Notes: generated from the letters alone by a model not told the origin. A stretch of 64,000 nt of DNA from Sphingobacterium chuzhouense (GCF_014692525.1 NZ_JACNYL010000002.1:992001-1056000); one strand, 5' to 3'; shown: positions 51,303 to 61,146, counted from the first letter of the stretch. Program-made: numbers and translations.

Positions 51303-53420
51303 ATGAATACAAAAATACTTGTGGGATCTCCTTACCCTCTAGGAGCTACTTATGACGGCAAAGGCGTAAACTTTGCTATTTATGCTGAAAATGCAGAAAC
51401 CGTCGAACTCTGCCTTTTCGAAAACGAAACAGATGAGGTGGAATCTTTAAAAATTAAGATCAACGAACGAACACATCAAGTATGGCACGTTTATATCCCC
51501 GACATTGGTCCGGGGCAGCTATATGGTTACAGGGTACACGGTCCCTACGAGCCTACACAAGGACATCGCTTTAACCCGAACAAACTTCTTATCGATCCGT
51601 ATGCCAAAGCTATAGCAGGTACACTACGTTGGGACGACGCCCTATTTGGTTATGAAGTAGGTCACCCAGACGCCGACTTAAGTTTTAGCGAAAAAAATAG
51701 CGCAGCCTATATTCCCAAAAGTGTTGTGATCGACGGCTCATTTGACTGGGAAGGAGATAAACCTCTTCGAATCCCGATGCACCGTAGTGTTATCTATGAA
51801 GCACATGTTAAGGGGTTTACGGCGCAACATCCTGAAATACCAGAAGAGATAAGGGGTACTTATTCTGCATTGGCCCATCCTATAACCATTTCTTATCTCC
51901 AGTCGCTCGGTATAACAGCAATAGAACTTTTACCCATACATCATTTCATTACAGATAGACATCTTAAAGAAAAAGATCTGACAAACTATTGGGGTTATAA
52001 TACTATTGGTTTTTTTGCTCCTGATATTCGTTACGGATCCATCGGCAGTCAGGGAGAACAGGTGATAGAATTCAAAAATATGGTAAAGGAGCTCCATCGT
52101 GCCGGAATAGAAGTCATATTGGATGTGGTGTATAACCATACGGGGGAAGGCAACGAGATGGGTCCGACTCTCTCTTTCCGCGGCATTGACAATGCTTCTT
52201 ATTATCGTCTGACTGAGGATCCGCGCTATTATATGGACTTTACGGGGACGGGAAATACGCTTAACGCGCGTCTGCCAAATGTTCTTCGTTTGATTATGGA
52301 TAGCCTGCGCTACTGGATCCAAGAGATGCATATCGACGGATTTCGATTTGATCTTGCTTCTGCCCTCGCCCGTGAACTGTACGATGTAAACAAACTAAGT
52401 TCATTCTTTGATGTCATCCACCAAGATCCTGTTATCTCGCAGGTAAAGCTTATTGCGGAACCTTGGGATATTGGAGAGGGTGGTTACCAAGTTGGGGAAT
52501 TCCCTCCCGGCTGGGCGGAGTGGAACGGCAAGTACCGTGATTGTATACGCGATTACTGGACTGGGGCTGATAGCATGCTTGGTGAATTCGCTGATAGGCT
52601 GACAGGATCATCGGATCTCTACCAGGGAGATTACCGTAAGCCGACAGCAAGCATCAACTTCATTACTGCCCACGATGGCTTTACCTTACATGACCTTGTT
52701 TCCTATAACGAGAAGCATAATGAAGCAAATGGCGAGGATAACAATGATGGCGACAGCCATAACCGTTCTTGGAATTGTGGTGTAGAGGGTCCCACTGAAG
52801 ATGAAGAAATTAACAAGCTACGCGCAAAACAGAAAAGAAATCTCCTTACCACGCTGTTCCTCTCGCAGGGTGTCCCGATGCTCGTTGCCGGAGATGAGAT
52901 CGGACGTACCCAACAAGGGAATAACAACGCGTATTGTCAGGACAACGAAATATCGTGGCTCGATTGGGAGAATAAGGATGAAAGTCTTATGAACTTTACC
53001 CGGCAATTGATTGCTTTCCGAGATGAACATCCGTCATTCTGTAGAAGAAAATGGTTTCAAGGGATTCCTGTAAAAGGCATCGGCCTGGAAGATATAGCCT
53101 GGTTTGACCCTGAAGGACAGGAAATGGAAGAAGAACATTGGCAGAATGATTTCGCCCGATCCTTAGCTGTTTTTCTAAATGGCAAAGGTATTCGGACACT
53201 AAGCGATGACGGCACTAAAATCGTAGACAACAGTTTTTACATCCTATTTAATGCCTACTGGGAGGATATTAGCTATAAACTACCGGAAGCAAAATACGGT
53301 AAAGAGTGGACGTTGGTTATAGACACCAATCTGGAGACTATAGGCGCCCATGATAGATACACCTCCAATGCTTCCATCAAGGTACCGGGGCGTTCCATTA
53401 TTGTCCTAATGTCCGTATAA
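51303..53420 (+). CDS. glgX: Glycogen debranching enzyme
   Basis: Protein of 705 residues from the ATG at 51303. In-frame codons further up to 51213 overlap the previous gene and are rejected. It starts with an isoamylase-type N-domain (GSPYPLGATYDGKGVNFAIY, RVHGPYEPTQGHRFNPNKLL). The GH13 core has Asp350 (GFRFDLASAL), Glu386 (LIAEPWDIG) and Asp458 (TAHDGFTLHDLV). It removes alpha-1,6 branches of glycogen to give linear malto-oligosaccharides for TreY. It follows the fusion gene by 34 bases. Confidence 0.95.
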   Translation: MNTKILVGSPYPLGATYDGKGVNFAIYAENAETVELCLFENETDEVESLKIKINERTHQVWHVYIPDIGPGQLYGYRVHGPYEPTQGHRFNPNKLLIDPYAKAIAGTLRWDDALFGYEVGHPDADLSFSEKNSAAYIPKSVVIDGSFDWEGDKPLRIPMHRSVIYEAHVKGFTAQHPEIPEEIRGTYSALAHPITISYLQSLGITAIELLPIHHFITDRHLKEKDLTNYWGYNTIGFFAPDIRYGSIGSQGEQVIEFKNMVKELHRAGIEVILDVVYNHTGEGNEMGPTLSFRGIDNASYYRLTEDPRYYMDFTGTGNTLNARLPNVLRLIMDSLRYWIQEMHIDGFRFDLASALARELYDVNKLSSFFDVIHQDPVISQVKLIAEPWDIGEGGYQVGEFPPGWAEWNGKYRDCIRDYWTGADSMLGEFADRLTGSSDLYQGDYRKPTASINFITAHDGFTLHDLVSYNEKHNEANGEDNNDGDSHNRSWNCGVEGPTEDEEINKLRAKQKRNLLTTLFLSQGVPMLVAGDEIGRTQQGNNNAYCQDNEISWLDWENKDESLMNFTRQLIAFRDEHPSFCRRKWFQGIPVKGIGLEDIAWFDPEGQEMEEEHWQNDFARSLAVFLNGKGIRTLSDDGTKIVDNSFYILFNAYWEDISYKLPEAKYGKEWTLVIDTNLETIGAHDRYTSNASIKVPGRSIIVLMSV

Positions 53421-53460
53421 GAACTAATTTTATCTACTATTGATACAACGCTGATTGCAC

Positions 53461-55290
53461 ATGAATACAGGGAGAATAATACCGTTAGGGGTTACTCTTA
53501 AAGATAATAAAGCACAGATTACGGTTTGGGCACCAAAAGCTAAAAGCGTTATATGCCGCACCTATCAACCCAATGCAGATATTGTTTTGGTTGCGCAGGC
53601 ATATGGATACTGGTATGCGGAAAGCAAGGAGATAACCGTTGGACAACTTTATCAATTTGTTATTGATGGTGAAGCACTTCCAGATCCGGTATCACGTTCC
53701 CAACCGGAAGGGGTACACGGGCCGTCAGCCGTTATTGATCTAAGGTTTGATTGGACCGATCAAGATTATCGTTGTCCGCTTTTACGTGATTTCATTATTT
53801 ACGAACTTCATGTGGGAACGTTTTCTCCGACACACGATTTTAATGGTATTATCGAGCGCTTGCCTTATCTCAAGAATCTTGGCATAACAGCGATAGAGGT
53901 TATGCCCGTCGCCCAATTTCCTGGTGAAAGAAATTGGGGGTATGATGGAACCTTTTTATTTGCTGTACAACACTCCTATGGTGGCGCCCTAGGCCTGCAA
54001 CGGCTGGTAGACGCCTGTCACCGGGAAGGTATCGCAGTCATTCTGGATGTTGTCTATAATCATTTCGGTCCGGAAGGAAACTATCTTGACAAATATGGCC
54101 CATATCTTACGGATAAATATCAGACACCATGGGGAAAAGCTGTCAATTATGATGATTCGTGGAGTCATGGAGTACGGGATTTCGTCTGTGAAAATGTACG
54201 GATGTGGTTCCAAGATTTTCATATCGATGCACTTCGCCTTGATGCCGTTCATGCCATCAAGGATTTCAGTCCCTCTCATATACTTCAGGATATAAGACGT
54301 ACGACAGATCTTATAATACGTGAAACCGGACGGACGCATTATCTGATAGCGGAATGTGATCTGAATGATAGACGTTTCTTAGAACCGTTAGAGCAGAACG
54401 GCTTTGCTGTAGACGCGCAGTGGCTCGACGAATTCCACCATGCGCTGCGCGTCGCTGCCGGTGAAGAAAAAAAAGGGTATTATGAAGAATTTAATGGCAT
54501 AGTACATTTAGCAAAAGCTTATGAACAGGCCTATGTATTTACAGGTCAATATTCTACTCATCGCCAGAAGTTTTTTGGCAGCAGCACGGAGAGGATTCCT
54601 AGAGAAAAATTCATTGTTTTTTCCCAGAACCATGATCAAGTCGGCAACCGCATGCTTGGGGAACGTAGCAGTGTGCTTTTTACGCCCGATTTACAGCGTT
54701 TGATGGCCATGGCTGTAATGGTATCTCCATTTATACCTCTATTATTTATGGGGGAAGAATGGGCTTCACAAAAGCCTTTCCTTTATTTTGTAAGTCATAG
54801 TGATCCCGATTTGATCGCGGCTGTTCGTAAAGGGCGCACCGAAGAATTTTCTGATTTTCACGGCGATGGAGAGGTATCCGACCCACAGGATGTAAAAACC
54901 TTCAACAACAGTGTACTGGATTGGACGGAAAAGGATATAGCGGACCACCAACGCATGTTTCACTACTATCAAAGCTTAATTGCCTTAAGAAAGTCCAATA
55001 CCGTACTTCGAAATAGAAGAAGGGAAAATCTCCGTGTAAGTAGCGATACGGAGAAAGACTCACTGATCCTACATTTCGAGCATGCGAAAGAAACGCTTAT
55101 TTGCATACTCAATTTTTCATCGTCGATACAGCGCTTCGCTATTCAGAAGGATAAAGCGTGGGAAAAAGTGTGGGATACAGCCGAAAGCAGGTGGGGCGCT
55201 ATTTGCCCGACTGTATGGACTGACAACTTCGTGCATATTCCCGCTCAAACAGGTATTATAATACAAGGTGCAGATTTAGGCAAACAGTAA
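53461..55290 (+). CDS. treZ: Maltooligosyltrehalose trehalohydrolase
   Basis: Protein of 609 residues from the ATG at 53461 (the TTG at 53455 is rejected). The N-terminal carbohydrate-binding domain is followed by a GH13 barrel with 'LRDFIIYELHVGTFSPTHDF', Asp261 (LRLDAVHAIKD), Glu298 (LIAECDLND) and Asp392 (SQNHDQVGNR). 'WNYDGTFLFAVQHSYGG'-type and 'YNHFGPEGNYLDKYGPYL' blocks are TreZ-specific. It releases free trehalose from the product of TreY. It follows glgX by 40 bases. Confidence 0.94.
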   Translation: MNTGRIIPLGVTLKDNKAQITVWAPKAKSVICRTYQPNADIVLVAQAYGYWYAESKEITVGQLYQFVIDGEALPDPVSRSQPEGVHGPSAVIDLRFDWTDQDYRCPLLRDFIIYELHVGTFSPTHDFNGIIERLPYLKNLGITAIEVMPVAQFPGERNWGYDGTFLFAVQHSYGGALGLQRLVDACHREGIAVILDVVYNHFGPEGNYLDKYGPYLTDKYQTPWGKAVNYDDSWSHGVRDFVCENVRMWFQDFHIDALRLDAVHAIKDFSPSHILQDIRRTTDLIIRETGRTHYLIAECDLNDRRFLEPLEQNGFAVDAQWLDEFHHALRVAAGEEKKGYYEEFNGIVHLAKAYEQAYVFTGQYSTHRQKFFGSSTERIPREKFIVFSQNHDQVGNRMLGERSSVLFTPDLQRLMAMAVMVSPFIPLLFMGEEWASQKPFLYFVSHSDPDLIAAVRKGRTEEFSDFHGDGEVSDPQDVKTFNNSVLDWTEKDIADHQRMFHYYQSLIALRKSNTVLRNRRRENLRVSSDTEKDSLILHFEHAKETLICILNFSSSIQRFAIQKDKAWEKVWDTAESRWGAICPTVWTDNFVHIPAQTGIIIQGADLGKQ

Positions 55291-55319
55291 GCAATCATCT
55301 TAACTAAAAATAAATTGAT

Positions 55320-55838
55320 ATGGAAGACATATTTTTTAGCGACGGCAAAAACCTATTAAAAATCATTATCGCAACCGTCGTGTCGTATTTTGCAATTTTG
55401 GCCATTATCCGGACTATGGGGAAAAGAACATTGGCTAAAATGAATGCATTTGATTTTGTAGTCACCGTAACACTCGGTTCAACTTTATCGTCAATGTTGC
55501 TCAACAAAGTTCCTGTACTAGATGGTACGGTTGCTGTACTGATCATAGTATCTTTACAATATCTGATAGCCTATTTAGCACAACGCTCGCAAACAATCGA
55601 AAAAACGATCAACTCTACCCCTACTATCCTTTTTTATAATGGAGAGTTCATTAAAGAAGCCTTAGAAAAGGAAAGAATCACTAAGGAAGAAGTACTCGCG
55701 GAGATCCGAAGCTATCGCTTAGAACAACTGAGCGAAGTCCGTGCAGTGATCATGGAAATAAACGGCACATTTAGCGTTATAAAAAAAGATTCCGGTGAGG
55801 AGCCTACGTCATTAAAGGATTTAAATCCTGATATATGA
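55320..55838 (+). CDS. YetF-type (DUF421) membrane protein
   Basis: Protein of 172 residues with three N-terminal membrane helices and the DUF421 signature 'RTMGKRTLAKMNAFDFVVTV' followed by 'LGSTLSSMLL', then a soluble C-terminal domain (NSTPTILFYNGEFIKEALEK, ITKEEVLAEIRSYRLEQLSE, VRAVIMEINGTFSVIKK). Function of the family is not established; Bacillus YetF homologues are linked to spore germination and membrane. It follows treZ by 29 bases and may be co-transcribed with the trehalose genes, which could suggest an osmotic or desiccation role. Confidence 0.88.
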   Translation: MEDIFFSDGKNLLKIIIATVVSYFAILAIIRTMGKRTLAKMNAFDFVVTVTLGSTLSSMLLNKVPVLDGTVAVLIIVSLQYLIAYLAQRSQTIEKTINSTPTILFYNGEFIKEALEKERITKEEVLAEIRSYRLEQLSEVRAVIMEINGTFSVIKKDSGEEPTSLKDLNPDI

Positions 55839-55865
55839 TGTTTTTGTCAGTAGACACGAATCTGT

Positions 55866-56333
55866 TTATTCTTCCGATTTATCATCCGGCCTTTTCCGAG
55901 TATCCAATTTTTTCTTTAAATATTTAACTAAGGAAGGATCAGTATGTTCCTCCATGTCACTCAATTCAAGTTCTAAGGCTTTGTTGCTTAACTGGATCTC
56001 TATAAAAGAAATAACTAATGATATGGTAAAAAACAAAAGACTCATTGCAAAAGCAACCTCGGCTACCAATACGTTGTCTAAGTAGATACCATACATACAC
56101 ACGATGCAACTTATAAAGCTCAATACACCCATGCCTTGCATATGTCGTAATAATTTAAGGCGGTAACGAAGATTTCCAATCTGGCCTTGCAATACCCCTT
56201 TTTTATTATGTTCAAGATATTTGGCATGCAAGCTCCGCACTAAGGCCGCCAACGCCAAAAAACGATTGGTGTAAGCCAGCATAATTAAACTGATAGCCGG
56301 GAAGAGCAAAGCTGCTGTATTGTACGTTATCAT
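55866..56333 (-). CDS. DUF2721 family membrane protein
   Basis: Protein of 155 residues from the ATG at 56333. Further in-frame codons to the GTG at 56426 give a basic, non-conserved extension that overlaps a small lipoprotein gene and are rejected. It has 'ITYNTAALLFPAISLIMLAY' then 'TNRFLALAALVRSL', the DUF2721 core of a membrane helix followed by NR-L---RxR, and two further membrane helices (about 75-125), with an acidic C-terminal tail. Its function is unknown. It stops 27 bases after the YetF-type gene, convergent with it. Confidence 0.8.
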   Translation of the reverse strand: MITYNTAALLFPAISLIMLAYTNRFLALAALVRSLHAKYLEHNKKGVLQGQIGNLRYRLKLLRHMQGMGVLSFISCIVCMYGIYLDNVLVAEVAFAMSLLFFTISLVISFIEIQLSNKALELELSDMEEHTDPSLVKYLKKKLDTRKRPDDKSEE

Positions 56334-56376
56334 GTTCCTATTTGTCGAGCGTCGTATTGATATTTTATATTTCCTC

Positions 56377-56475
56377 TTATTGCTTGCTGATTTTATCGGG
56401 CAGGATATTTTCATTTTGTTTATCACAGCTAGATAATAAATACATACTCAATAAAAGGAGAAATAGATACTTCAT
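56377..56475 (-). CDS. Small lipoprotein of 32 residues
   Basis: Reading leftward from the ATG at 56475 gives 32 codons and a TAA at 56377. The peptide is a perfect lipoprotein precursor: basic start, hydrophobic core (LFLLLLSMYLLSS), lipobox LSSC with Cys17, then 15 mostly polar residues. It is too short for standard gene calling. It lies 43 bases upstream of the DUF2721 start and about 100 bases after the MFS stop on the same strand. It resembles entericidin-type or other small lipopeptides in design only. Conservation is needed to prove it; it could also be the remnant of a longer lipoprotein. Confidence 0.5.
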   Translation of the reverse strand: MKYLFLLLLSMYLLSSCDKQNENILPDKISKQ

Positions 56476-56573
56476 TTTGGTAAAATTTCTTAAAAGTAAG
56501 AGTTTTTGGTGGAGATTTCAAAGCGGATCCTACGTCAACATCGTAAAGGAGAAATTTTCTTCTTCTCTCATGC

Positions 56574-57800
56574 TCAAGTCTTCTCTCCCAACCCCATAAT
56601 AAAGCGGTTAAAAAAAGATAACACACCAATAAGAGCTATAATTCCGCCTAACGCGATGAAGATATTATTTACCCCGAAGAAATCTGCCGCCCATCCGGTT
56701 CCAAGTAAACCAATGACAGTAGGAATAATAGCCATACTGAAATAGAGAGAGAAAACACGTCCCATCACTTCAGGGCGCACCTCTTCTTGCAATACCGTCA
56801 TGAAGCTTGCGTTATAAATTGTTGCTGCCACGCCACCAATAGTCGTCAAACCGACCAAAATCCAAAAGGTGTTGGGCGGGATAATACCGGATAAAGACAG
56901 CGTTAGACCAAGTACAATGTTCATTATATTAATCATCACTACTTTTCGTATGGTGGGTTTAAAAATTCCCAATACAGCCCCTCCTACCAGCATACCAATT
57001 CCCCACACCATTTCTACTATACTCATTTCCCATTTGCCTCCACCAAAGTATTGCAAGGTTAACAATGGAAACAAAACAGCTACAGGCATAATACAAAAGG
57101 TACCAACCGAAGTATAAATAAACAGCCATGTTAATCCTTTGTTATCTAAAATAGCCCTAAAGCCTAATTTTAGATCGTTCCGAGCTTGTGCGAAGCTGGC
57201 CTTTGCCTTTTCGGGTATGTCAGGGTTGGGAATATAGACAAATAGCAGTGCGGTGATAGCTACCACGGCACCAACAATATCCAGCAACAAAACATTACCA
57301 ATCGACAACAACGTGATCGCCAGTGCTCCCAAAGCAGGACCTGCTATTGCAGAAATTGACTGTATCATCTGGTTAATACCAGCGATGCGTAACAACTCGC
57401 TCTCGGGCGCAATCATCGGAATGGATGCTTGCATAGCGGGCATATGGAAGGCCGACCCTACCGAACGCAGCGCGAGCATAGCATATATTAGAATAAGACT
57501 TTCGTATCCAAGATAAAAACTAATCGACATCACCAATGTGCACAGCGCTACGAAGCCATCGGCAAACATCATTGTTTTCTTTCGGTTCCAACGGTCAATA
57601 TATATCCCAGCAAATGGACCGATAACCGCAGCAGGCAACATCCCTGCGATAGCACCATACGCAAGCACCTCAGCAGATCCATGCTCGATACTTAACCATA
57701 TAATAATAGCAAAATTGACGGCTGAGCTCGTAATCAATGATATAAACTGCCCAATCCATATAATGAGGAATTTTCTTTTCCAGTTTTCTTTCTCTTGCAT
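56574..57800 (-). CDS. MFS transporter, multidrug or macrolide-efflux type
   Basis: Protein of 408 residues with 12 predicted membrane helices. It has 'GPFAGIYIDRWNRKKTMMFA' (the loop between helices 2 and 3, with DRWNRK), 'SAFHMPAMQASIPMIAPESE' and 'GVAATIYNASFMTVLQEEVR' then 'PEVMGRVFSLYFSM'. These match the enterobactin/macrolide-exporter (MefA/EntS-like, MFS_3) family. It should export small hydrophobic compounds by proton antiport. The gene appears separate from the RND operon, with its own candidate promoter at 57815-57847. Confidence 0.9.
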   Translation of the reverse strand: MQEKENWKRKFLIIWIGQFISLITSSAVNFAIIIWLSIEHGSAEVLAYGAIAGMLPAAVIGPFAGIYIDRWNRKKTMMFADGFVALCTLVMSISFYLGYESLILIYAMLALRSVGSAFHMPAMQASIPMIAPESELLRIAGINQMIQSISAIAGPALGALAITLLSIGNVLLLDIVGAVVAITALLFVYIPNPDIPEKAKASFAQARNDLKLGFRAILDNKGLTWLFIYTSVGTFCIMPVAVLFPLLTLQYFGGGKWEMSIVEMVWGIGMLVGGAVLGIFKPTIRKVVMINIMNIVLGLTLSLSGIIPPNTFWILVGLTTIGGVAATIYNASFMTVLQEEVRPEVMGRVFSLYFSMAIIPTVIGLLGTGWAADFFGVNNIFIALGGIIALIGVLSFFNRFIMGLGEKT

Positions 57801-57814
57801 AAACTTTTATGTAT

Positions 57815-57847
57815 AAAACGTAGTCTTTCGAACGTTTTGTAATCAAA
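57815..57847 (-). promoter_or_regulatory. Candidate promoter of the MFS gene
   Basis: On the minus strand TTTG (57844-57847) is followed after 21 bases by TACGTTTT (57815-57822), a 7 of 8 match to TAnnTTTG. The resulting leader would be short, about 10 bases. Confidence 0.4.
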
Positions 57848-57866
57848 AATAAAATGTATATATGAA

Positions 57867-57894
57867 TAAAATAAGCGCGAAACAGCTTATTTTA
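57867..57894 (-). terminator. Terminator of the RND efflux operon
   Basis: TAAAATAAGC (57867-57876) and GCTTATTTTA (57885-57894) form a perfect 10-bp stem with an 8-base loop. On the leftward strand the descending arm ends in TTTTA and is followed by TTC. It lies about 200 bases past the pump gene stop. Confidence 0.5.
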
Positions 57895-58095
57895 ACGGAT
57901 ATCTAGGCATAATAGGATGCCTAGCACTTACGCTATTCTATTGCGTACGGTTAATACCCTATATAGAGAAGTAATTTTCATTGGAGTATATTGTTTTATA
58001 AGGCAATGAAGCTTGCATGAACTGATTTTATTGATGCCTTTTTCTAAGTAGGAGCTCATGCAGGTTTCATGATAAGGACAAATGTAGAAAAAAAA

Positions 58096-61000
58096 TCAAT
58101 CTTTTTCAATTATCGGTGGAATAAGTTTATAGATAACGGGGGTTACAATCCGTGACAACAGTGTTGAGCTGATCAACCCACCGATCATAACGATAGCCAA
58201 CGGAGATATCAATGGATTACTAGACCACGCGATGGGTAACAAACCACCAATAGCCGTAAGCGAGGTTAAGATTATGGGCAGAAAGCGGATTTCACCTGCT
58301 TGTTCAATCGCATCGTTAAGTGCTACACCCTCCCGTCTGAGCTGGTTCGTAAAATCCACCAACAGGATGGTATTTTTCACTTCAATACCCGCCAGTGCCA
58401 CCAAGCCAATTGTTGCGACAAAAGACAACGTATTGCCTGTAACCAAGAGTGCTAACACAGCACCTACAATACCTAATGGAATTACGGACAAAACAATCAA
58501 CGTACTCTTAAATGTCTTAAACTCTAAAATCAGCACAGCGATAAATAAAAATACCGTCACCATAATAATGGTACCAAAGCCGCCAAAAGCGGTCTCCCGA
58601 CTTTCTACTTCCCCGCCCATTTCGTAGGAATAACCAGTTGGAAAAGAAAAAGTATCCATCTTCTTAATAACTTCCTGAATCACTGCATCATTGGTAAAGC
58701 CTTTAGCAACAGAAGCATTTACAGATACCATTCTGTTTTTGTCTTGACGATAAATATTAGGCGGTGAAGATTCGAACGCTAACGTTGCTAACTGTGCAAG
58801 AGGTATGGCCGTTCCTTCCACATTGTTAACGAAGATACCGTCAAATACGGTCATATCAGGCATATTTGGCCGTGGAACGGTGGCCACAATGCTATATTCG
58901 TTGTTATCCACCTTGGGATCGGTATATATCCCAACCTCGTACCCTGCCAACGCTATCCGCACCGACTGATCAATCCGTACCGTAGGGACTCCCAACGCCA
59001 ATGCCTTCTCTCTATTAACTAAAACTCGTAAGTCCGTTTTCTTATTTTTTAACGGGTTATTTATATACACATTGCCCGGCGTATTTTTCAACAGTGCTTC
59101 TACTTCAGCTGCCAGACGTTGTAAGGTATCCAGATCATCTCCAAATAAACGCACTTCTACAGGAGATATAACGGGCACGCCTTGTTCAAAATTCTTCACC
59201 TCAATTTTGGCCCCCAAGTAATTTGTCCATTTCTGTCGCAGATCCTCAATCAATAACTCCTTTTCCTTTGCTTTCACATCGTCATGCAACTGAACAAAAA
59301 TATCAGCGTACCCTACGTTTTCGCTAGCCTGACTCATGTTGTAATAAATTGTTGGATTTCCTTTTCCGACGTTACTCGTAAAAAATTTAATATCCTCTAT
59401 TTGATGGAGCTCCCCTTCTATTTTCCTGGTTATACTATCCGTTGTTTGTAAACTACCTTGTAATGGTGCGGCAACGTGAATCATGAATTGTGGTTTTTCA
59501 GATGCTGGAAAAAGTGAAAATCCAACGACGGGAATCAATGCCAAGGAAGCCAAGAATATACCCAATGCGATAATGGCTGTACGTGCAGGATGTTTTAGCG
59601 CCTTGTCTAGCCAGACAGCGTATGTACTGTGTATAATCTTCTTTAACACGCGTAAAATAGCATTCCCCTCTTGGGAAGCATGAGGTTTCAACAATTTGCT
59701 CGATAGAAAAGGAACCACAAGCAAGGCGATAAACATGGATCCAACGACAGATGCGATAACAGCTGTGGGCATACTGCGTATAAAATCGCCGGCCATCTCG
59801 GGCATAAACATTAAGGGAAGAAAGGCGATCACCAATGTAACAGTACAACCGACAACAGCTAATGCAATCTGGTGCGTTCCTTTGATCGCAGCTTCCAAAC
59901 GCGTATATCCATCCCGCATCCATCGCTCAATATTTTCGACGACCACAATACTGTCGTCCACCACTAATCCTAAAGCAATCACAAAACCAACTATACTGAG
60001 TTGATTTAAGGAATAACCGATGATATTTAATGTAATGAGTCCTAAACCCAGCGAAAGTGGTATCGCAATCATAACGACCAACGATGCGCGGAAGCCTAAA
60101 GGCAATAGCGTAAACAAAACCAACGAAATGGCAATCACGAAATCTATCGCAAGACCGCTTAGCCTGCTATTTACCTGATCCGCTTGGTCGAAGTTCACGA
60201 TAAAGTCTACATTGGTAGGAAGCGTTTGTCGAAACTCTTCAAAGACTTGACTATACGCTGCCTGCGTATCACTGATATTCATCCCACCTTTTTGTGCCGC
60301 ATTCACTAACACGGCATGATACCCATTCAATCTAGTTATATGTGTAGGTTGTCCAAATGTGGGATACACATCGGCTACATCGTTCAGAACGATATTTCGT
60401 CCTTCTGCACTTGAAATGACCGTATTTTTGATTTGTTCGATACTTTTATAATCGCCACTGGTGGTTACACTGAAGGACTTGCCCCCGGCAACAACTGCAC
60501 CCCCGGGGATATTTTGGTTCTCACTTTGCATCGCCTGCACGACCTGATCCATCGGTATCTTTAAATTAGCTAGCCGTGACAAGTTTAAATCTACACGGAT
60601 CAACTGATCTGGCAAACCACTGATTTCTATATCTTTCAATGCTTTCACTTTCTCCAAGCGAGATTTTAAGTCTTCTGCCAGACGTTTCATCGTAGCGGTC
60701 GATGCATTTTCAGAAATCAACGCTGTTTGGATTACACTGACCGTCGTGGGATCAACTTTCTTAACCTCTGCACTATAAATATTCTCTGGAAGTTCCCCTT
60801 GCGCTGCACTCAGTTCCCTTATCAGTTCTTGGTATTTCCCCTCATAATCTTCGCCATACACATACTCCACAAAAATAAAAGCTACTCCGTTGGTAATAGT
60901 TGTCTTGATACGTTTTATCCCATCTAAAGCGTAAAAGCGGCTTTCCAACGGTTTCACGACAAGTTGCTCCATATCTTTGGGACTTGTTCCAGGATATACC

Positions 61001-61146
61001 ACAATAACAGGAAAACTCACTGGCTTCATTTCTGGATCTTCCGCCCGGGGCATCGTCAACATGGTACTGATGGCAACGACAACGACCATCAATACCATAA
61101 TGAGTGTAAACTGGTAATTCTTAATAGGATATTTGATGAGGTTCAT
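58096..61146 (-). CDS. RND efflux pump permease (AcrB-like, HAE family)
   Basis: Protein of 1016 residues with 12 membrane helices and two large periplasmic loops, full length for the family. 'FALGLVVDDSIVVVENIERW'-type helix 4 carries the proton-relay pair Asp397-Asp398. Other landmarks are 'TMPRAEDPEMKPVSFPVIVV', 'FMPEMAGDFIRSMP' and 'GLVALAGIEVKNTILLVDFT'. It exports drugs, dyes, detergents or similar toxic compounds through the adaptor and TolC. It follows the adaptor gene by 11 bases. Confidence 0.93.
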   Translation of the reverse strand: MNLIKYPIKNYQFTLIMVLMVVVVAISTMLTMPRAEDPEMKPVSFPVIVVYPGTSPKDMEQLVVKPLESRFYALDGIKRIKTTITNGVAFIFVEYVYGEDYEGKYQELIRELSAAQGELPENIYSAEVKKVDPTTVSVIQTALISENASTATMKRLAEDLKSRLEKVKALKDIEISGLPDQLIRVDLNLSRLANLKIPMDQVVQAMQSENQNIPGGAVVAGGKSFSVTTSGDYKSIEQIKNTVISSAEGRNIVLNDVADVYPTFGQPTHITRLNGYHAVLVNAAQKGGMNISDTQAAYSQVFEEFRQTLPTNVDFIVNFDQADQVNSRLSGLAIDFVIAISLVLFTLLPLGFRASLVVMIAIPLSLGLGLITLNIIGYSLNQLSIVGFVIALGLVVDDSIVVVENIERWMRDGYTRLEAAIKGTHQIALAVVGCTVTLVIAFLPLMFMPEMAGDFIRSMPTAVIASVVGSMFIALLVVPFLSSKLLKPHASQEGNAILRVLKKIIHSTYAVWLDKALKHPARTAIIALGIFLASLALIPVVGFSLFPASEKPQFMIHVAAPLQGSLQTTDSITRKIEGELHQIEDIKFFTSNVGKGNPTIYYNMSQASENVGYADIFVQLHDDVKAKEKELLIEDLRQKWTNYLGAKIEVKNFEQGVPVISPVEVRLFGDDLDTLQRLAAEVEALLKNTPGNVYINNPLKNKKTDLRVLVNREKALALGVPTVRIDQSVRIALAGYEVGIYTDPKVDNNEYSIVATVPRPNMPDMTVFDGIFVNNVEGTAIPLAQLATLAFESSPPNIYRQDKNRMVSVNASVAKGFTNDAVIQEVIKKMDTFSFPTGYSYEMGGEVESRETAFGGFGTIIMVTVFLFIAVLILEFKTFKSTLIVLSVIPLGIVGAVLALLVTGNTLSFVATIGLVALAGIEVKNTILLVDFTNQLRREGVALNDAIEQAGEIRFLPIILTSLTAIGGLLPIAWSSNPLISPLAIVMIGGLISSTLLSRIVTPVIYKLIPPIIEKD

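Larger units (their letters stand above)
57801..58095. other. Intergenic region between the RND and MFS genes
   Basis: This 295-base gap holds a terminator for the RND operon (57867-57894), a second hairpin CTAGGCAT...ATGCCTAG (57903-57924, 8-bp arms, no T-tract) and a promoter candidate for the MFS gene. No coding sequence is evident. Confidence 0.5.

Noticed and set aside
56334..56426. N-terminal extension of the DUF2721 protein from a GTG
   Set aside because: It is basic, lacks DUF2721 features and overlaps the small lipoprotein in another frame; the conserved part starts at the ATG at 56333.
56429..56629. Leftward 66-residue frame over the MFS end
   Set aside because: It overlaps the MFS C-terminus in another frame and the small lipoprotein gene, with no recognisable motif.
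57903..57924. Second hairpin CTAGGCAT...ATGCCTAG as terminator
   Set aside because: The 8-bp palindrome is real but no T-tract follows on either strand; kept only as a note in the intergenic entry.
58014..58062. TGCATGA...TCATGCA inverted repeat downstream of the RND pump
   Set aside because: The 7-bp arms are 35 bases apart; this is easily chance.
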